Both the position numbers and the translations under genes were made by a program. This document shows, piece by piece, positions 32,605-42,468 of a DNA stretch of 54,857 nucleotides. Below the pieces are notes generated by a model. That model saw only the letters and a list, made by a program, of their open reading frames with translations. It was not told the origin of the DNA and made no database searches. The stretch is taken from assembly GCF_001189365.1 (NCBI RefSeq), contig NZ_LFJJ01000012.1, positions 1 through 54,857 of the forward strand, given 5' to 3'. The DNA comes from Candidatus Burkholderia verschuerenii. GTDB lineage: Bacteria; Pseudomonadota; Gammaproteobacteria; Burkholderiales; Burkholderiaceae. Every line of letters begins with the position of its first letter. Position 1 is the first letter of the stretch.

Positions 32605-33224
32605 ATGACTCAGAATCCTGGCAAACCTGTGAGCTCCGCCGATCCGCGCGCGCTCGATCTTTACGAATTCGCGAAGAGCGGCAGGCAGCCGGCGCGCTGC
32701 GTGTCTCGCAGATGCCGCGCATGTTAGCCGAAGTGCCGACCGATGCGCCAGAGCGCGACAGCGTGTTCACCTGGCAGGCCGAAGGCTCGACGCAGCCGGA
32801 ATTGCAGGACGACGGCACCGACGCGCTGCAGCCGTATCTGCGTCTCGCGGTGCACGGGTCGATCTGGCTCACCTGCCAGCGTTGCCTGGCGCCGTATTCG
32901 CAGCATCTCGATGTCGACGCGACGTATCGCATCGTGGCGACCGAGGAAGAAGCGGACGAGTTTCCGCTCGATGACGATGAAATCGATGTGATCGTCGGCT
33001 CGCGCCAGTTCGATCTCGTCGATCTGATCGAAGAGGAATTGTTGTTGTCCTTGCCGCTCGTGCCCAAGCACAGCGTCTGCCCCGAAGTGCATGAAAGCCT
33101 GCTGTCGAATAGCGCGGGCGATGCCGAGGAAGTGGCGGACGAGGCCGGCGAGGACGAAAAACCGAATCCGTTTGCGGTACTGGAGAAGCTCAAGGGGAGC
33201 GATCCGGACGGCAAGAAGCACTGA
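32605..33224 (+). pseudogene. yceD: YceD/DUF177 protein, frameshifted
   Basis: YceD is the partner of rpmF in most bacteria and is linked to 23S rRNA and 50S assembly. The frame from the ATG at 32605 (MTQNPGKPVSSADPRALDLY) goes wrong after 'AKSGRQ'. Downstream 'LRVSQMPRMLAEVPTDAPER' and the zinc-like Cys pair in 'SIWLTCQRCLAPYSQ' follow in another frame to the stop at 33224. Near 32690, CAGCCGGCG looks like CAGGCCGGCG with one G lost, which would read 'RQAGALRVSQ'. Corrected length is about 206 residues, as expected. The acidic C-terminus is normal. Confidence 0.85.
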
Positions 33225-33359
33225 TGTAGCGGTGCGGCGAAAGACTGCCGCACGCAACCTCCCGCTTCGAGCGGTGCGGGCCAAGGCGGCCCGGAGGTTC
33301 CTCCGCGAACGCGTAGAGAGGCCGTGTGTTAGAATTCGCAAAATTTTTCTGGAGTAGTC

Positions 33360-33539
33360 ATGGCAGTTCAGCAAAACAAGAAGTCGCCGTCGAAGCGCGG
33401 CATGCACCGTTCCCACGACTTCCTGACGGGCGCTCCGCTGGCCGTCGAACCGAGCACGGGTGAAGTGCATCTGCGCCACCACGTGAGCCCGAACGGCTAC
33501 TACCGTGGCAAGAAAGTCGTCAAGACGAAGAACGACTAA
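33360..33539 (+). CDS. rpmF: 50S ribosomal protein L32
   Basis: 59 residues: [20 protein letters not shown] followed by '[22 protein letters not shown]' and '[14 protein letters not shown]'. The family's zinc Cys pair is absent, as in many proteobacterial L32 proteins, and a Gly-rich/basic N-terminus is kept. Ribosome-binding site TGGAG precedes the ATG by six bases. It lies 135 bp after yceD and 88 bp before a terminator hairpin. The promoter at 32320 probably serves it. Confidence 0.98.
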   Translation: MAVQQNKKSPSKRGMHRSHDFLTGAPLAVEPSTGEVHLRHHVSPNGYYRGKKVVKTKND

Positions 33540-33627
33540 GCGTCCATCGCTTGGGCTGCGTGCGCGTCACCCCTTTCCGGTTGTTCGCGCCCGGCACGCT
33601 TTGACATTTTCCTGGTACGACAAGAAG

Positions 33628-33651
33628 GCGGCATTTCACTGCCGCTTTTTT
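33628..33651 (+). terminator. Intrinsic terminator/attenuator between rpmF and plsX
   Basis: GCGGCA (33628-33633) pairs with TGCCGC (33640-33645), followed by six T residues. The short stem may only partly stop transcription, leaving some read-through into the fatty-acid genes 25 bp on. Confidence 0.85.
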
Positions 33652-33674
33652 GTGCCTGAAATTCGTCGCTTCCC

Positions 33675-34808
33675 ATGACCGTAAAGATAACCATTGACTG
33701 CATGGGAGGCGATCACGGTCCGGCCGTGACTGTTCCCGCCGCCGTCAATTTCGTGCGCGCGCATGCCGACGCGCACCTGATGCTCGTCGGCATCGAGCAG
33801 GCGATCCGCGCCCAGCTCAAGAAGTCAAAAGCGCTCGACGAGCCGCGGCTGACTGTCGTCGCCGCATCCGAGGTCGTCGCAATGGACGATCCGGTCGAAG
33901 TCGCGCTGCGCAAGAAGAAAGATTCTTCCATGCGCGTCGCGCTCAATCTGGTGAAAGACGGCCAGGCGCAAACCTGCATTTCCGCTGGCAATACCGGCGC
34001 GCTCATGGCGGTCTCCCGCTATGTGCTGAAGACGCTCGCCGGTATCGAACGCCCGGCGATCGCGTTCGCCATGCCTAGCCAGAAGGGCTACACCACCGTG
34101 CTCGACCTCGGCGCGAACGTCAACTGCGAGCCGGAGCATCTGCTGCAATTCGCCGAGATGGGGCACGCGCTCGTGTCCGCCATCGAAGGGCGCGAGCGTC
34201 CGACCATCGGGCTGCTCAATATCGGCGAAGAAGTCATCAAGGGCAACGAAACGATCAAGCGCGCGGGCGAGCTGCTGCGCGCGAGCACGCTCAACTTCTA
34301 CGGCAACGTGGAAGGCAACGACATCTATAAAGGCACGACGGATGTGGTGGTGTGCGATGGTTTCGTCGGCAATGTCGCGCTGAAGACCTCCGAAGGTCTC
34401 GCGAAGATGCTCGCGGACATCATCAAGGAAGAGTTCAGCCGCTCCTTTACGTCGAAGCTGATGGCGCTGGTCGCGATGCCAGTGCTCAAGCGTTTCAAGC
34501 GCCGCGTCGATCCCGCGCAGTACAACGGGGCAGCCTTGCTCGGCCTGCGGCATCTCGTCATCAAAAGTCACGGTTCCGCGGAAGCCTTCGGGTTTGAGTG
34601 GGCTATCAAACGCGGGTATGATGCCGTCAAAAATGGGGTGCTAGAGCGTCTGGTTCGCGCGATGGAAGAAAACGCGCCATCCGCGCGCCCGGATGAAGCC
34701 GCTGCACCCGCATCCGCACCGTCAGGCGACGGCACGGCGTCCGACTCCGTGGCAAAGCAGCCGAACCCGCCGGGCGAGTCCGGTACTGCGCTACACTCGA
34801 AGGCATAA
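33675..34808 (+). CDS. plsX: Phosphate acyltransferase PlsX
   Basis: 377 residues; makes acyl-phosphate from acyl-ACP, the entry to phospholipid synthesis. '[20 protein letters not shown]' opens the protein as usual, and '[25 protein letters not shown]', '[22 protein letters not shown]' and '[20 protein letters not shown]' are family blocks. The C-terminus after about residue 325 is a variable Pro/Ala/Ser tail ([20 protein letters not shown]). Its stop overlaps the fabH start (TAATG). Confidence 0.97.
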   Translation: MTVKITIDCMGGDHGPAVTVPAAVNFVRAHADAHLMLVGIEQAIRAQLKKSKALDEPRLTVVAASEVVAMDDPVEVALRKKKDSSMRVALNLVKDGQAQTCISAGNTGALMAVSRYVLKTLAGIERPAIAFAMPSQKGYTTVLDLGANVNCEPEHLLQFAEMGHALVSAIEGRERPTIGLLNIGEEVIKGNETIKRAGELLRASTLNFYGNVEGNDIYKGTTDVVVCDGFVGNVALKTSEGLAKMLADIIKEEFSRSFTSKLMALVAMPVLKRFKRRVDPAQYNGAALLGLRHLVIKSHGSAEAFGFEWAIKRGYDAVKNGVLERLVRAMEENAPSARPDEAAAPASAPSGDGTASDSVAKQPNPPGESGTALHSKA

Positions 34809-35797
34809 TGGCTCAAACCAATCAATACGCTCGCGTGCTCGGCACCGGCAGCTATCTGCCGTCCGAACGCGTCATGAATCAGGCATTGGCGGACCGTCTC
34901 GCGAAGCAGGGCGTCGAGACGAGCGACGAATGGATCGTCGCGCGCACCGGCATCCACGCTCGCCACTTCGCCGCACCCGATCAAACCACCAGCGATCTCG
35001 CGCTCATCGCGTCGCAACGCGCCATCGAAGCGGCTGGCATCGATCCGCAGAGCATCGATCTGATCATCGTGGCGACGTCCACGCCGGACTTCGTGTTTCC
35101 GAGTACCGCGTGTCTGCTGCAGAACAAGCTCGGCATCAAGAACAACGGCGCCGCGTTCGACGTGCAGGCGGTGTGCTCCGGTTTCGCATACGGCATCGCG
35201 ACGGCGGACAGTTTCATTCGCAGCGGTTTGAACCGCACGGCGCTGGTCGTCGGCGCCGAAACGTTCTCGCGCATTCTCGACTTCAACGATCGCACGACGT
35301 GCGTGCTGTTCGGCGATGGCGCGGGCGCAGTCGTGCTGCAGGCATCGGACGAACCGGGCGTGCTGTCGAGCGCGCTGCACGCGGACGGCAGCTATTCGGA
35401 CATTCTCTGCACGCCGGGCAACGTGAACGGCGGCGTGGTGTCGGGCAGCGCGTTCCTGCACATGGACGGTCAGGCGGTCTTCAAGCTCGCCGTCAACGTG
35501 CTGGAAAAAGTCGCGATCGAAGTGCTCGACAAGGCGCAACTCACGGCGCAGGACGTCGACTGGCTGATTCCGCATCAGGCGAACATCCGCATCATGCAGA
35601 GCACGGCGCGCAAGCTGCATCTGCCGCCGGAGCGCATGGTCGTGACGGTCGGCGAGCACGGCAATACGTCGGCGGCATCGATTCCGCTGGCGCTCGACGT
35701 CGCGGTGCGCGATGGCCGCATCAAGCGCGGCGACAACATTCTTATCGAAGGTGTGGGCGGCGGCTTCACCTGGGGCGCGTCGGTCATCCGATTCTGA
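34808..35797 (+). CDS. fabH: 3-oxoacyl-ACP synthase III FabH
   Basis: 329 residues; condenses acetyl-CoA with malonyl-ACP to start fatty-acid synthesis. The catalytic triad is visible: Cys123 in '[18 protein letters not shown]', His256 in '[12 protein letters not shown]' and Asn286 in '[16 protein letters not shown]'. '[10 protein letters not shown]' and '[15 protein letters not shown]' close the fold. The start overlaps plsX by one base. Length and frame are normal. Confidence 0.98.
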   Translation: MAQTNQYARVLGTGSYLPSERVMNQALADRLAKQGVETSDEWIVARTGIHARHFAAPDQTTSDLALIASQRAIEAAGIDPQSIDLIIVATSTPDFVFPSTACLLQNKLGIKNNGAAFDVQAVCSGFAYGIATADSFIRSGLNRTALVVGAETFSRILDFNDRTTCVLFGDGAGAVVLQASDEPGVLSSALHADGSYSDILCTPGNVNGGVVSGSAFLHMDGQAVFKLAVNVLEKVAIEVLDKAQLTAQDVDWLIPHQANIRIMQSTARKLHLPPERMVVTVGEHGNTSAASIPLALDVAVRDGRIKRGDNILIEGVGGGFTWGASVIRF

Positions 35798-35916
35798 TTC
35801 GCTTAATCGACCTCTACCTATTCGTAACTGATCCCTCTTCATCGACGACCTCGCGCGCTGCTCAAGCGCGCGGTCCATGAAGACTTCGCGGATCATTCCA
35901 ATCCAACGAGGACGAG

Positions 35917-36849
35917 ATGAAATTTGCGTTCGTTTTTCCGGGCCAGGGCTCGCAATCGATCGGCATGTTGAACGCGTTCGCGGATCACGCGATCGTGCGC
36001 GAGACGGTGCAGCAAGCTTCCGACGCGCTCGGTCAGGATCTCGGCAAGCTGATCGCCGAAGGCCCGGCCGAAGACCTCAATCTCACGACCAACACGCAGC
36101 CCGTCATGCTGACGGCGGCGTACGCGATCTATCGCGTGTGGGAGCAGGAAACGGGACTCAAGCCCGCGATCGTCGCCGGTCACAGCCTCGGTGAATACAC
36201 CGCGCTGGTCGCGGCGGGCGCGCTGGCGTTCGCGGATGCCGTGCCGCTGGTGCGCTTCCGCGCGCAAGCGATGCAAAGCGCCGTGCCGGTGGGCGTCGGC
36301 GGCATGGCCGCGATCCTCGGCCTCGACGACGACACGGTTCGCGCCGTGTGCGCGGAAGCATCGTCGGCGGGTGTGGTCGAAGCGGTGAATTTCAATGCGC
36401 CCGCGCAAGTCGTGATCGCCGGTTCGAAGGCGGCGGTCGAGAAAGCGTGCGAAGTCGCCAAGGCGAAGGGCGCGAAGCGCGCGCTGCCGCTGCCGGTTTC
36501 CGCGCCTTTCCATTCCTCGCTGCTCAAGCCCGCGTCGGACCAGTTGCGCGAATATCTCGCCCAAGTCGAGATCAAGACGCCGCAGATTCCGCTGATCAAT
36601 AACATCGACGTGTCGATCGTCTCCGATCCCGCCGCCATCAAGGACGCGCTCGTGCGTCAGGCCGCCGGTCCGGTGCGCTGGGTCGAATGCGTGCAGGCGA
36701 TGGCGAAGGACGGCGTGACGCACGTTATCGAATGCGGTCCGGGCAAGGTGCTCGCCGGTCTGACGAAGCGTATCGACGGCAATCTGGTCGGTGCCTCGAT
36801 CGTCGATCCGGCATCGCTCGAAGAAACGCGCAAACTGATCGCCGGTTAA
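35917..36849 (+). CDS. fabD: Malonyl-CoA:ACP transacylase FabD
   Basis: 310 residues; loads malonyl groups onto ACP. The nucleophile Ser90 is in GHSLGEYTALVAAGAL, the catalytic His199 in 'PVSAPFHSSLLKPA', and the substrate Arg in 'FRAQAMQSAVP'. The opening 'MKFAFVFPGQGSQSIGM' is diagnostic. It begins 120 bp after fabH and is followed by fabG after 11 bp. Frame intact. Confidence 0.98.
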   Translation: MKFAFVFPGQGSQSIGMLNAFADHAIVRETVQQASDALGQDLGKLIAEGPAEDLNLTTNTQPVMLTAAYAIYRVWEQETGLKPAIVAGHSLGEYTALVAAGALAFADAVPLVRFRAQAMQSAVPVGVGGMAAILGLDDDTVRAVCAEASSAGVVEAVNFNAPAQVVIAGSKAAVEKACEVAKAKGAKRALPLPVSAPFHSSLLKPASDQLREYLAQVEIKTPQIPLINNIDVSIVSDPAAIKDALVRQAAGPVRWVECVQAMAKDGVTHVIECGPGKVLAGLTKRIDGNLVGASIVDPASLEETRKLIAG

Positions 36850-36860
36850 GGAAGAACACC

Positions 36861-37601
36861 ATGAATATGGATAAGCAAGTAGCCATCGTCACGGGCGCAT
36901 CGCGCGGCATCGGACGCGCGATCGCGCTGGAACTCGCGAAGCAGGGCGCGACGGTGATCGGCACGGCCACGAGCGAAAGCGGCGCGGCTGCGATCAGCGA
37001 GGCATTCGCGCAAGCAGGCGCGAAGGGTCGCGGCGCGGTGCTGAACGTGAACGACGCGGCAGCCGCCGACGCGTTCATCGACGCCACCGTAAAGGAATTC
37101 GGCGGACTGAACGTTCTCGTCAACAATGCGGGCATCACGAAGGATCAACTCGCGATGCGCATGAAAGATGACGAGTTCGACGCCGTCATCGATACCAATT
37201 TGCGTGCGGTATTTCGTCTCTCCCGCGCCGTGCTGCGCCCGATGATGAAGGCTCGCGGCGGCCGCATCATCAACATCACGTCGGTGGTGGGCTCGTCGGG
37301 CAATCCGGGGCAGGCGAACTACGCGGCGGCCAAGGCCGGCGTGGCGGGCATGACGCGCGCGCTGGCGCGTGAAATCGGCAGCCGCGGCATTACGGTCAAC
37401 TGTATCGCGCCCGGTTTCATCGATACCGACATGACCCGCTTGCTGCCCGAAGAGCAGCGTGCCGCGCTGACCACGCAGATTCCGCTCGGCCGTTTGGGCA
37501 GCCCGGAAGACATCGCTCACGCCGTCGCGTTTCTTGCCTCGCCGTTCGCCGGATACATCACCGGCACGACGCTGCATGTGAACGGCGGCATGTATATGTA
37601 G
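36861..37601 (+). CDS. fabG: 3-oxoacyl-ACP reductase FabG
   Basis: 246 residues, short-chain dehydrogenase that reduces 3-oxoacyl-ACP with NADPH. The cofactor loop is GASRGIGRAIALEL; the active-site Tyr154 and Lys158 are in 'NYAAAKAGVAGMT', with Ser in 'INITSVVGSSGNPGQ'. 'NAGITKDQLAMRMKDDEFD' and the end 'GTTLHVNGGMYM' are typical of FabG. The ATG at 36861 was chosen because it lies 11 bp after fabD with a purine-rich site (AAGGAAGA). Confidence 0.98.
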   Translation: MNMDKQVAIVTGASRGIGRAIALELAKQGATVIGTATSESGAAAISEAFAQAGAKGRGAVLNVNDAAAADAFIDATVKEFGGLNVLVNNAGITKDQLAMRMKDDEFDAVIDTNLRAVFRLSRAVLRPMMKARGGRIINITSVVGSSGNPGQANYAAAKAGVAGMTRALAREIGSRGITVNCIAPGFIDTDMTRLLPEEQRAALTTQIPLGRLGSPEDIAHAVAFLASPFAGYITGTTLHVNGGMYM

Positions 37602-37850
37602 GGCGTAATAGGCATTTCGCCGTTTTTCACTTAATATCCGCGCCGGGACGGGCGCGCAAAATGCTCGACGGGCACAATGCGCACCGCTTCAGCGCGGCAG
37701 AAAAGAAACCTCGCGAACCCGCCGGAAGCCTCTTGATGTAGCGGACCGGACGGTGGAGTCATGGAACTGACGCGCCGTATTTTGCGGGTCCAAACCTGAT
37801 AAAATGCGCGCACCTGTATTTTTGAACTTTTTTCCCCCTCGGAGGGTTGC

Positions 37851-38090
37851 ATGGACAACATCGAACAGCGCGTCAAGAAGATCGTCGCCGAACAACTGGG
37901 CGTGGCGGAAGCCGAAATCAAGAACGAGGCATCGTTCGTGAACGATCTGGGCGCGGACTCGCTCGATACCGTCGAACTGGTGATGGCTCTCGAAGACGAA
38001 TTCGGCATGGAAATCCCCGATGAAGAGGCCGAGAAGATCACCACGGTTCAACAGGCGATCGACTACGCTCGCGCCAACGTCAAGGCCTAA
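37851..38090 (+). CDS. acpP: Acyl carrier protein
   Basis: 79 residues, highly acidic. The phosphopantetheine attachment Ser37 is in '[20 protein letters not shown]'. Strong ribosome-binding site GGAGG precedes the ATG. It lies 250 bp after fabG, with a probable own promoter (TAAAAT box near 37800), and 145 bp before fabF. The end '[11 protein letters not shown]' fits betaproteobacterial ACP. AcpS at 51073 would charge it. Confidence 0.99.
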
Positions 38091-38157
38091 AGGCCAGACG
38101 CGTCAGCGATTCGTGCACTTCAGACTTGAAGGACCGTCGCTGCAAAGACCGTATATC

Positions 38158-38210
38158 AGCCACAGGGCACACAGGGCGGTTTCCTGTGGCCGCTGTGGCT
38201 TTTGTTTTTG
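38158..38210 (+). terminator. Hairpin with T-run between acpP and fabF
   Basis: AGCCACAG (38158-38165) pairs with CTGTGGCT (38193-38200), followed by TTTGTTTTTG. A nested alternative, GCCACAGG with CCTGTGGC, shares the same first arm. It can end acpP transcripts while allowing regulated read-through into fabF, which would explain higher ACP levels. Confidence 0.7.
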
Positions 38211-38234
38211 TCATTCTATGGATAAGGGGTTACC

Positions 38235-39476
38235 GTGAGCTGTCGTCGAGTTGTTGTTACAGGCCTTGGGCTCGTTTCGCCTGTCGGCAATACCGTTGCC
38301 GACGGCTGGGCCAATCTGGTCGCGGGAAAGTCCGGCATCGCCAATATCACGAAGTTCGACGCCACCAACTTTTCCACGCGTTTCGCGGGCGAGGTGAAGG
38401 GCTTCAACATCGAAAACTACATGCTCGTGAAAGAAGCGCGCCATATGGATACCTTCATCCATTACGGCTTCGCGGCGGGCGTGCAGGCCATGCAGGATTC
38501 CGGCCTCGAGATCACCGATGACAACGCCGAACGCGTCGGCGTGGTGGTCGGCTCGGGCATCGGCGGTTTGCCGATGATCGAAGTCACGCAGACCGAACTG
38601 CTGAATCGCGGTCCGCGCCGCATCTCGCCGTTCTTCGTGCCGGCGTCGATCATCAACATGATCTCTGGCCATCTGTCGATTCGCTTCGGCTTCAAGGGTC
38701 CGAATCTGTCGATGGTCACGGCGTGCACCACGGGTCTGCACTGCATCGGCGAGGCATCGCGTCTGATCGAATATGGCGACGCCGACGTGATGATCGCTGG
38801 CGGCGCGGAAGCGACCGTGTCGCCGCTGGGTATCGGCGGCTTCGCGGCGGCGCGCGCGCTGTCGCAACGCAACGACGATCCGGCGACGGCGAGCCGTCCG
38901 TGGGACACCGACCGCGATGGCTTCGTCCTCGGCGAAGGCGCGGGCGTGATGGTTCTCGAAGAATACGAACACGCGAAGAAGCGCGGCGCGAAGATCTACG
39001 CCGAAGTGCTCGGCTACGGCATGAGCGGCGACGCGTATCACATGACCGCGCCGCCCGAAGACGGCGACGGCGGCCGCCGCAGCGTGCTGAACGCATTGCG
39101 CAACGCGCGCGTGAACGCGGACGAAGTGACGTATCTGAATGCGCACGGCACGTCGACCGGACTCGGCGACATCGCCGAGACGATCGGCATCAAGCGCGCA
39201 TTCGGCGATCACGCGAAGAACGTCGTCGTCAACTCCACCAAGTCGATGACCGGCCACTTGCTGGGCGGCGCGGGCGGACTGGAGTCGGTGTTCACCGTGC
39301 TGGCGATCCACAATCAGGTGTCGCCGCCGACCATCAACATCTTCAACCAGGATCCGAAGTGCGACCTGGACTACTGCGCGAATACCGCGCGGGACATGAA
39401 GATCGATGTCGCGGTGAAGAACTCGTTCGGCTTCGGCGGCATGAACGGTTCGCTCGTCTTCAAGCGTCACGCGTAA
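38235..39476 (+). CDS. fabF: 3-oxoacyl-ACP synthase II FabF
   Basis: 413 residues; elongation condensing enzyme. The Cys-His-His triad is Cys164 ('[14 protein letters not shown]'), His304 ('[13 protein letters not shown]') and His341 ('[14 protein letters not shown]'). The start is GTG ([20 protein letters not shown]), fixed by the family's opening. '[15 protein letters not shown]' is the usual end. It follows acpP after the hairpin at 38158 and is followed by a small membrane gene 31 bp on. Frame intact. Confidence 0.98.
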   Translation: MSCRRVVVTGLGLVSPVGNTVADGWANLVAGKSGIANITKFDATNFSTRFAGEVKGFNIENYMLVKEARHMDTFIHYGFAAGVQAMQDSGLEITDDNAERVGVVVGSGIGGLPMIEVTQTELLNRGPRRISPFFVPASIINMISGHLSIRFGFKGPNLSMVTACTTGLHCIGEASRLIEYGDADVMIAGGAEATVSPLGIGGFAAARALSQRNDDPATASRPWDTDRDGFVLGEGAGVMVLEEYEHAKKRGAKIYAEVLGYGMSGDAYHMTAPPEDGDGGRRSVLNALRNARVNADEVTYLNAHGTSTGLGDIAETIGIKRAFGDHAKNVVVNSTKSMTGHLLGGAGGLESVFTVLAIHNQVSPPTINIFNQDPKCDLDYCANTARDMKIDVAVKNSFGFGGMNGSLVFKRHA

Positions 39477-39507
39477 AGCACGACGCGCTCGTCGGAAGGA
39501 ATCGAAC

Positions 39508-39960
39508 ATGGCGAGCGCGAGCGTGGAACGGCCGCATCGTAGCGAAGGCATCGCGATGCGGCCGTCGCGTTTCTTGCGCGGCGCGCTCGTCGCGTTCGTC
39601 GGTATCGCGGGTGCGGCGGTGTTCGAGTGCGTGCGCGGCTATGCGGGCGGATTCGATGCGTGCGTCGCCGCCATCGCGTGCGTCGCGGCGCTGGGTTTGG
39701 GCGCGCTCAGGTGGATGCGTCGTCTGCCCGTCGCCATCGACGTGCATGCCGATACCTTCACCACTTGGGACCGCGGCGGCGATGCGCGGCACTGGCGTAT
39801 CGCCGGCTGCGCGCAGTGGGGCGGATGGCTGCTCGCGCTCACGCTTCGCGCGGAAACGGGGCGGACGCGCACGCTGCTGATCGCCGCCGATTCCATCGAT
39901 TCCGACACTTTCCGCCAGATCGCGGTGAGCGCCCGCCGCGCCGCCCGCGCTTACCTGTAA
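39508..39960 (+). CDS. Small membrane protein between fabF and rpoE (YgfX-like)
   Basis: 150 residues. After a polar N-terminus of about 20 residues come two hydrophobic segments (about 24-42 'LRGALVAFVGIAGAAVFECV' and 52-68 'CVAAIACVAALGLGALRW'), then a compact domain 'AIDVHADTFTTWDRGGDARHWRIAGCAQWGGWLLALTLRAE'. Two helices followed by a small beta-rich cytoplasmic domain is the layout of YgfX/CptA-like proteins, but identity is not certain and no symbol is given. A good ribosome-binding site (GGAAGGAATCG) fits the ATG at 39508; an ATG at 39556 is also possible. Confidence 0.7.
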   Translation: MASASVERPHRSEGIAMRPSRFLRGALVAFVGIAGAAVFECVRGYAGGFDACVAAIACVAALGLGALRWMRRLPVAIDVHADTFTTWDRGGDARHWRIAGCAQWGGWLLALTLRAETGRTRTLLIAADSIDSDTFRQIAVSARRAARAYL

Positions 39961-40057
39961 AGACTGTAACCGCGCATGAGCATTCGAGTTGACGCTCAGG
40001 CGTGACGTTACAATAGCCGTCCGCACAACAGCCCAAAGCTAAACGGATATTTCCCAG

Positions 40058-40657
40058 GTGAGTGAAAAAGAAATCGACCAAGTGCTGGTCGAACGTGTGC
40101 AGAAAGGTGACAAAGCCGCGTTCGAATTTCTGGTCGCCAAATACCACCGCAAGATCATCAGACTGATCTCGCGCCTCGTGCGCGACCCCGCCGAGGTCGA
40201 GGACGTCGCCCAGGACGCCTTCATCAAAGCCTATCGTGCATTGCCGCAATTTCGCGGCGAATCGGCGTTCTACACCTGGCTGTACCGGATTGCCGTCAAC
40301 ACGGCCAAGAATTACCTTGCCACTCAGGGACGCCGCGTGCCAACTTCTACCGAAGCCGATGCTGAAGAGGCGGAAACTTTCTCCGATGCCGACCAACTAA
40401 GGGATATCAACACGCCCGAGTCGATGTTGATGAGCAAGCAGATCGCCGAGACGGTGAACGCTGCGATGGCGATGCTTCCCGAAGAACTGCGCACCGCCAT
40501 CACGCTCCGGGAAATTGAAGGGCTGAGCTACGAAGAGATCGCCGAAATGATGGATTGCCCCATCGGCACCGTCAGATCGAGAATTTTTCGTGCTCGGGAA
40601 GCCATTGCGGCAAAATTGCGTCCATTGTTGGACACTCCCGAAGGCAAGCGCTGGTAA
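40058..40657 (+). CDS. rpoE: RNA polymerase sigma factor RpoE (AlgU type)
   Basis: 199 residues, ECF sigma factor for envelope stress. Region 2 is 'FLVAKYHRKIIRLISRLVRD...AQDAFIKAYRALPQFRGESAFYTWLYRIA' and region 4 'LPEELRTAITLREIEGLSYEEIAEMMDCPIGTVRSRIFRAREAI'. The start is GTG (MSEKEIDQVLVERV), consistent with the family. It opens the rpoE-rseA-rseB-mucD unit. Upstream, TTGACG (39989) and TACAAT (40009) lie only 14 bp apart, so a promoter is not certain; autoregulation by sigma-E is usual for this family. Confidence 0.97.
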   Translation: MSEKEIDQVLVERVQKGDKAAFEFLVAKYHRKIIRLISRLVRDPAEVEDVAQDAFIKAYRALPQFRGESAFYTWLYRIAVNTAKNYLATQGRRVPTSTEADAEEAETFSDADQLRDINTPESMLMSKQIAETVNAAMAMLPEELRTAITLREIEGLSYEEIAEMMDCPIGTVRSRIFRAREAIAAKLRPLLDTPEGKRW

Positions 40658-40738
40658 GCCGGCGAGCATCCGCGGGGCAGGACGCGATATCCGAATCAGG
40701 TAGTGTCACTATAGTGGGTGTCTAGGATGGGGAGCATC

Positions 40739-41377
40739 ATGGGTTCGGTTCAGATGCAAGGTCAGGCTCAAAATCACGCAGGTTCGCGCGGCGAGCGCAT
40801 GTCGGCGTTCGTCGACGGCGAATCGCTCGACGAAATCGGCAATCTCGGTCAGTTTCTCGCGGAGCTGAACAGTCACGACCGCGCCGCGTGGTCCGACTAC
40901 CATCTGATCGGCGACGCATTGCGTTCCGACGATCTGGCCGAAAGCCCGGCGCGCAGCAGCGCGTTCATGGCATCGTTCTCGGCGCGTTTCGAAGCCGAAG
41001 CGCATGTGCTGGCGCCGACGGCGGTCGTTGCCGGCAAGGCGCGCGGCAACGCATTCCGCAGACGGATCGTGCCGGCCTTCGCGGTCGCGGCGGCGGCAGC
41101 CACGCTGACATGGATTGTCGTGCCGCAATTGCAGGGCTACGACAGCCATTCGGGCGCGCAGGTCGCGAGCACGAACGGCGCGGCGGATTCCGTGCAGCGC
41201 GTCGCGATGGCATCCGTGCCGGCGGCGACCACGCGTTCGCCGGTCGTCGAAGCGAACATCATCCGCGATGCCGATCTCGATCAATACCTCGAGGCGCATC
41301 AGCAGTTTTCGCAGCAGCCGTCGATGCCGGGCGCCATGCCCCTGATTCGCGCTGCGGCGGTCACCCAGGCCCAGTAA
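40739..41377 (+). CDS. rseA: Anti-sigma-E factor RseA (MucA type)
   Basis: 212 residues. The cytoplasmic N-terminus holds the sigma-binding region 'RGERMSAFVDGESLDEIGNL...DRAAWSDYHLIGDALRSDD' (the RseA_N signature). A single membrane helix follows at about residues 100-117 ('RRIVPAFAVAAAAATLTWIV'), then a periplasmic tail with 'DADLDQYLEAHQQFS', the part that meets RseB. The ATG at 40739 has a GGGGAG site; two upstream in-frame starts (40718 and 40727) are weaker. It lies 80 bp after rpoE, in the normal order. Confidence 0.9.
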   Translation: MGSVQMQGQAQNHAGSRGERMSAFVDGESLDEIGNLGQFLAELNSHDRAAWSDYHLIGDALRSDDLAESPARSSAFMASFSARFEAEAHVLAPTAVVAGKARGNAFRRRIVPAFAVAAAAATLTWIVVPQLQGYDSHSGAQVASTNGAADSVQRVAMASVPAATTRSPVVEANIIRDADLDQYLEAHQQFSQQPSMPGAMPLIRAAAVTQAQ

Positions 41378-41407
41378 GCGGCCGTAGGGCATAGGGCCAT
41401 TCATTTG

Positions 41408-42451
41408 ATGCAGAGTGTGCGGTTGAAAAAAACAAGATATTGGGGGCGGCTGCCGGCGTTGATGCTCGTTGCAGCCGCGATGTTGACGGCGACGCATGCA
41501 GCGCTCGCTCAGGGCGACGACCCCGCCGCCCAGCGCAAGTCAGCCGCTACTCTGCTCAATCGCATCCACGATGCGGCCCAGCAGCAGAATTACGAAGGCA
41601 CCTTCGTCTATCAGCGTGGCGCAACGGTTCAGTCGTCGCGTATCGCGCATTTGGCCACGCGCGGCGACGGCGAGTATGAATCGCTCGAAAGCCTCGACGG
41701 CGCGCCGCGTCGCATGCTGCGTCACGATGACGACATGTACACGTTCGTTCCCGAGCGGCATTTGCTCGTGGTCGAACATCGTCTGAGCAAGGATTCGTTT
41801 CCCGCGCTGCTGTCCACCAGCGGCGATCAGGTGCTGAGCGTCTACGAACCGAAACTGCTCGGCAATGACCGCGTCGCCGGTCTCGACAGTCAGGTACTCG
41901 AACTCGACCCCAAAGATGCCTACCGCTTCGCGTACAAATTGTGGGCCGATGCCAAAACCGGCCTGCTGCTGCGCGCGCAGACGCTCGATCCGCAGGGCAA
42001 CGTGCTGGAGCAGTTGTCGTTCTCGCAGGTTCGCATCGGCGGGACGATCGACAAGGCGCCCATTGCGAACGGCATGAAGAGCACGCAGGGCTGGACCATC
42101 GTGCGTCCGCCGGTGCAACCCATCGATATGGCGGCGCAGGGCTGGACGGTCGCGCCGAATATCCCGGGCTTCCGCATGATCCGCCAGTTGCGCCGGCCGA
42201 TGGCGTCGAGCCAGCAAGGCCAGCCGCCGATTCCGGTCGATCAGGCCGTGTACTCGGACGGCATCGCCGCGATTTCGGTATTCATCGAGCCGGTCGAGAA
42301 GAATTCACGCAAGGAAGGCGCGGGCAATAGCGGCGCCACGCATGTTCTCGTCAAACGTCGCGGCGATTTCTGGATTACCTTGTTGGGTGAAGTGCCGCAA
42401 GCCACGTTGCAGCAATTTGCTTCTGCCATAGAATACAAGCCTTCCAAGTAA
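41408..42451 (+). CDS. rseB: Sigma-E regulatory protein RseB/MucB
   Basis: 347 residues, exported: signal peptide 'LPALMLVAAAMLTATHAALAQ'. The MucB/RseB N-domain begins 'TLLNRIHDAAQQQNYEGTFVYQRG', and the C-domain includes 'GWTVAPNIPGFRMIRQLRR'. It binds the periplasmic tail of RseA and protects it from the site-1 protease until lipids or LPS intermediates displace it. ATG at 41408 (MQSVRLKKTR), just after a TTG. It lies about 30 bp after rseA and 17 bp before mucD. Confidence 0.95.
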   Translation: MQSVRLKKTRYWGRLPALMLVAAAMLTATHAALAQGDDPAAQRKSAATLLNRIHDAAQQQNYEGTFVYQRGATVQSSRIAHLATRGDGEYESLESLDGAPRRMLRHDDDMYTFVPERHLLVVEHRLSKDSFPALLSTSGDQVLSVYEPKLLGNDRVAGLDSQVLELDPKDAYRFAYKLWADAKTGLLLRAQTLDPQGNVLEQLSFSQVRIGGTIDKAPIANGMKSTQGWTIVRPPVQPIDMAAQGWTVAPNIPGFRMIRQLRRPMASSQQGQPPIPVDQAVYSDGIAAISVFIEPVEKNSRKEGAGNSGATHVLVKRRGDFWITLLGEVPQATLQQFASAIEYKPSK

Positions 42452-42468
42452 TCCTCGGCCTCCAACTT

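Noticed and set aside
39989-40014. TTGACG/TACAAT as the rpoE promoter
   Set aside because: The spacer is only 14 bp, too short for a normal sigma-70 promoter; kept as a remark only.
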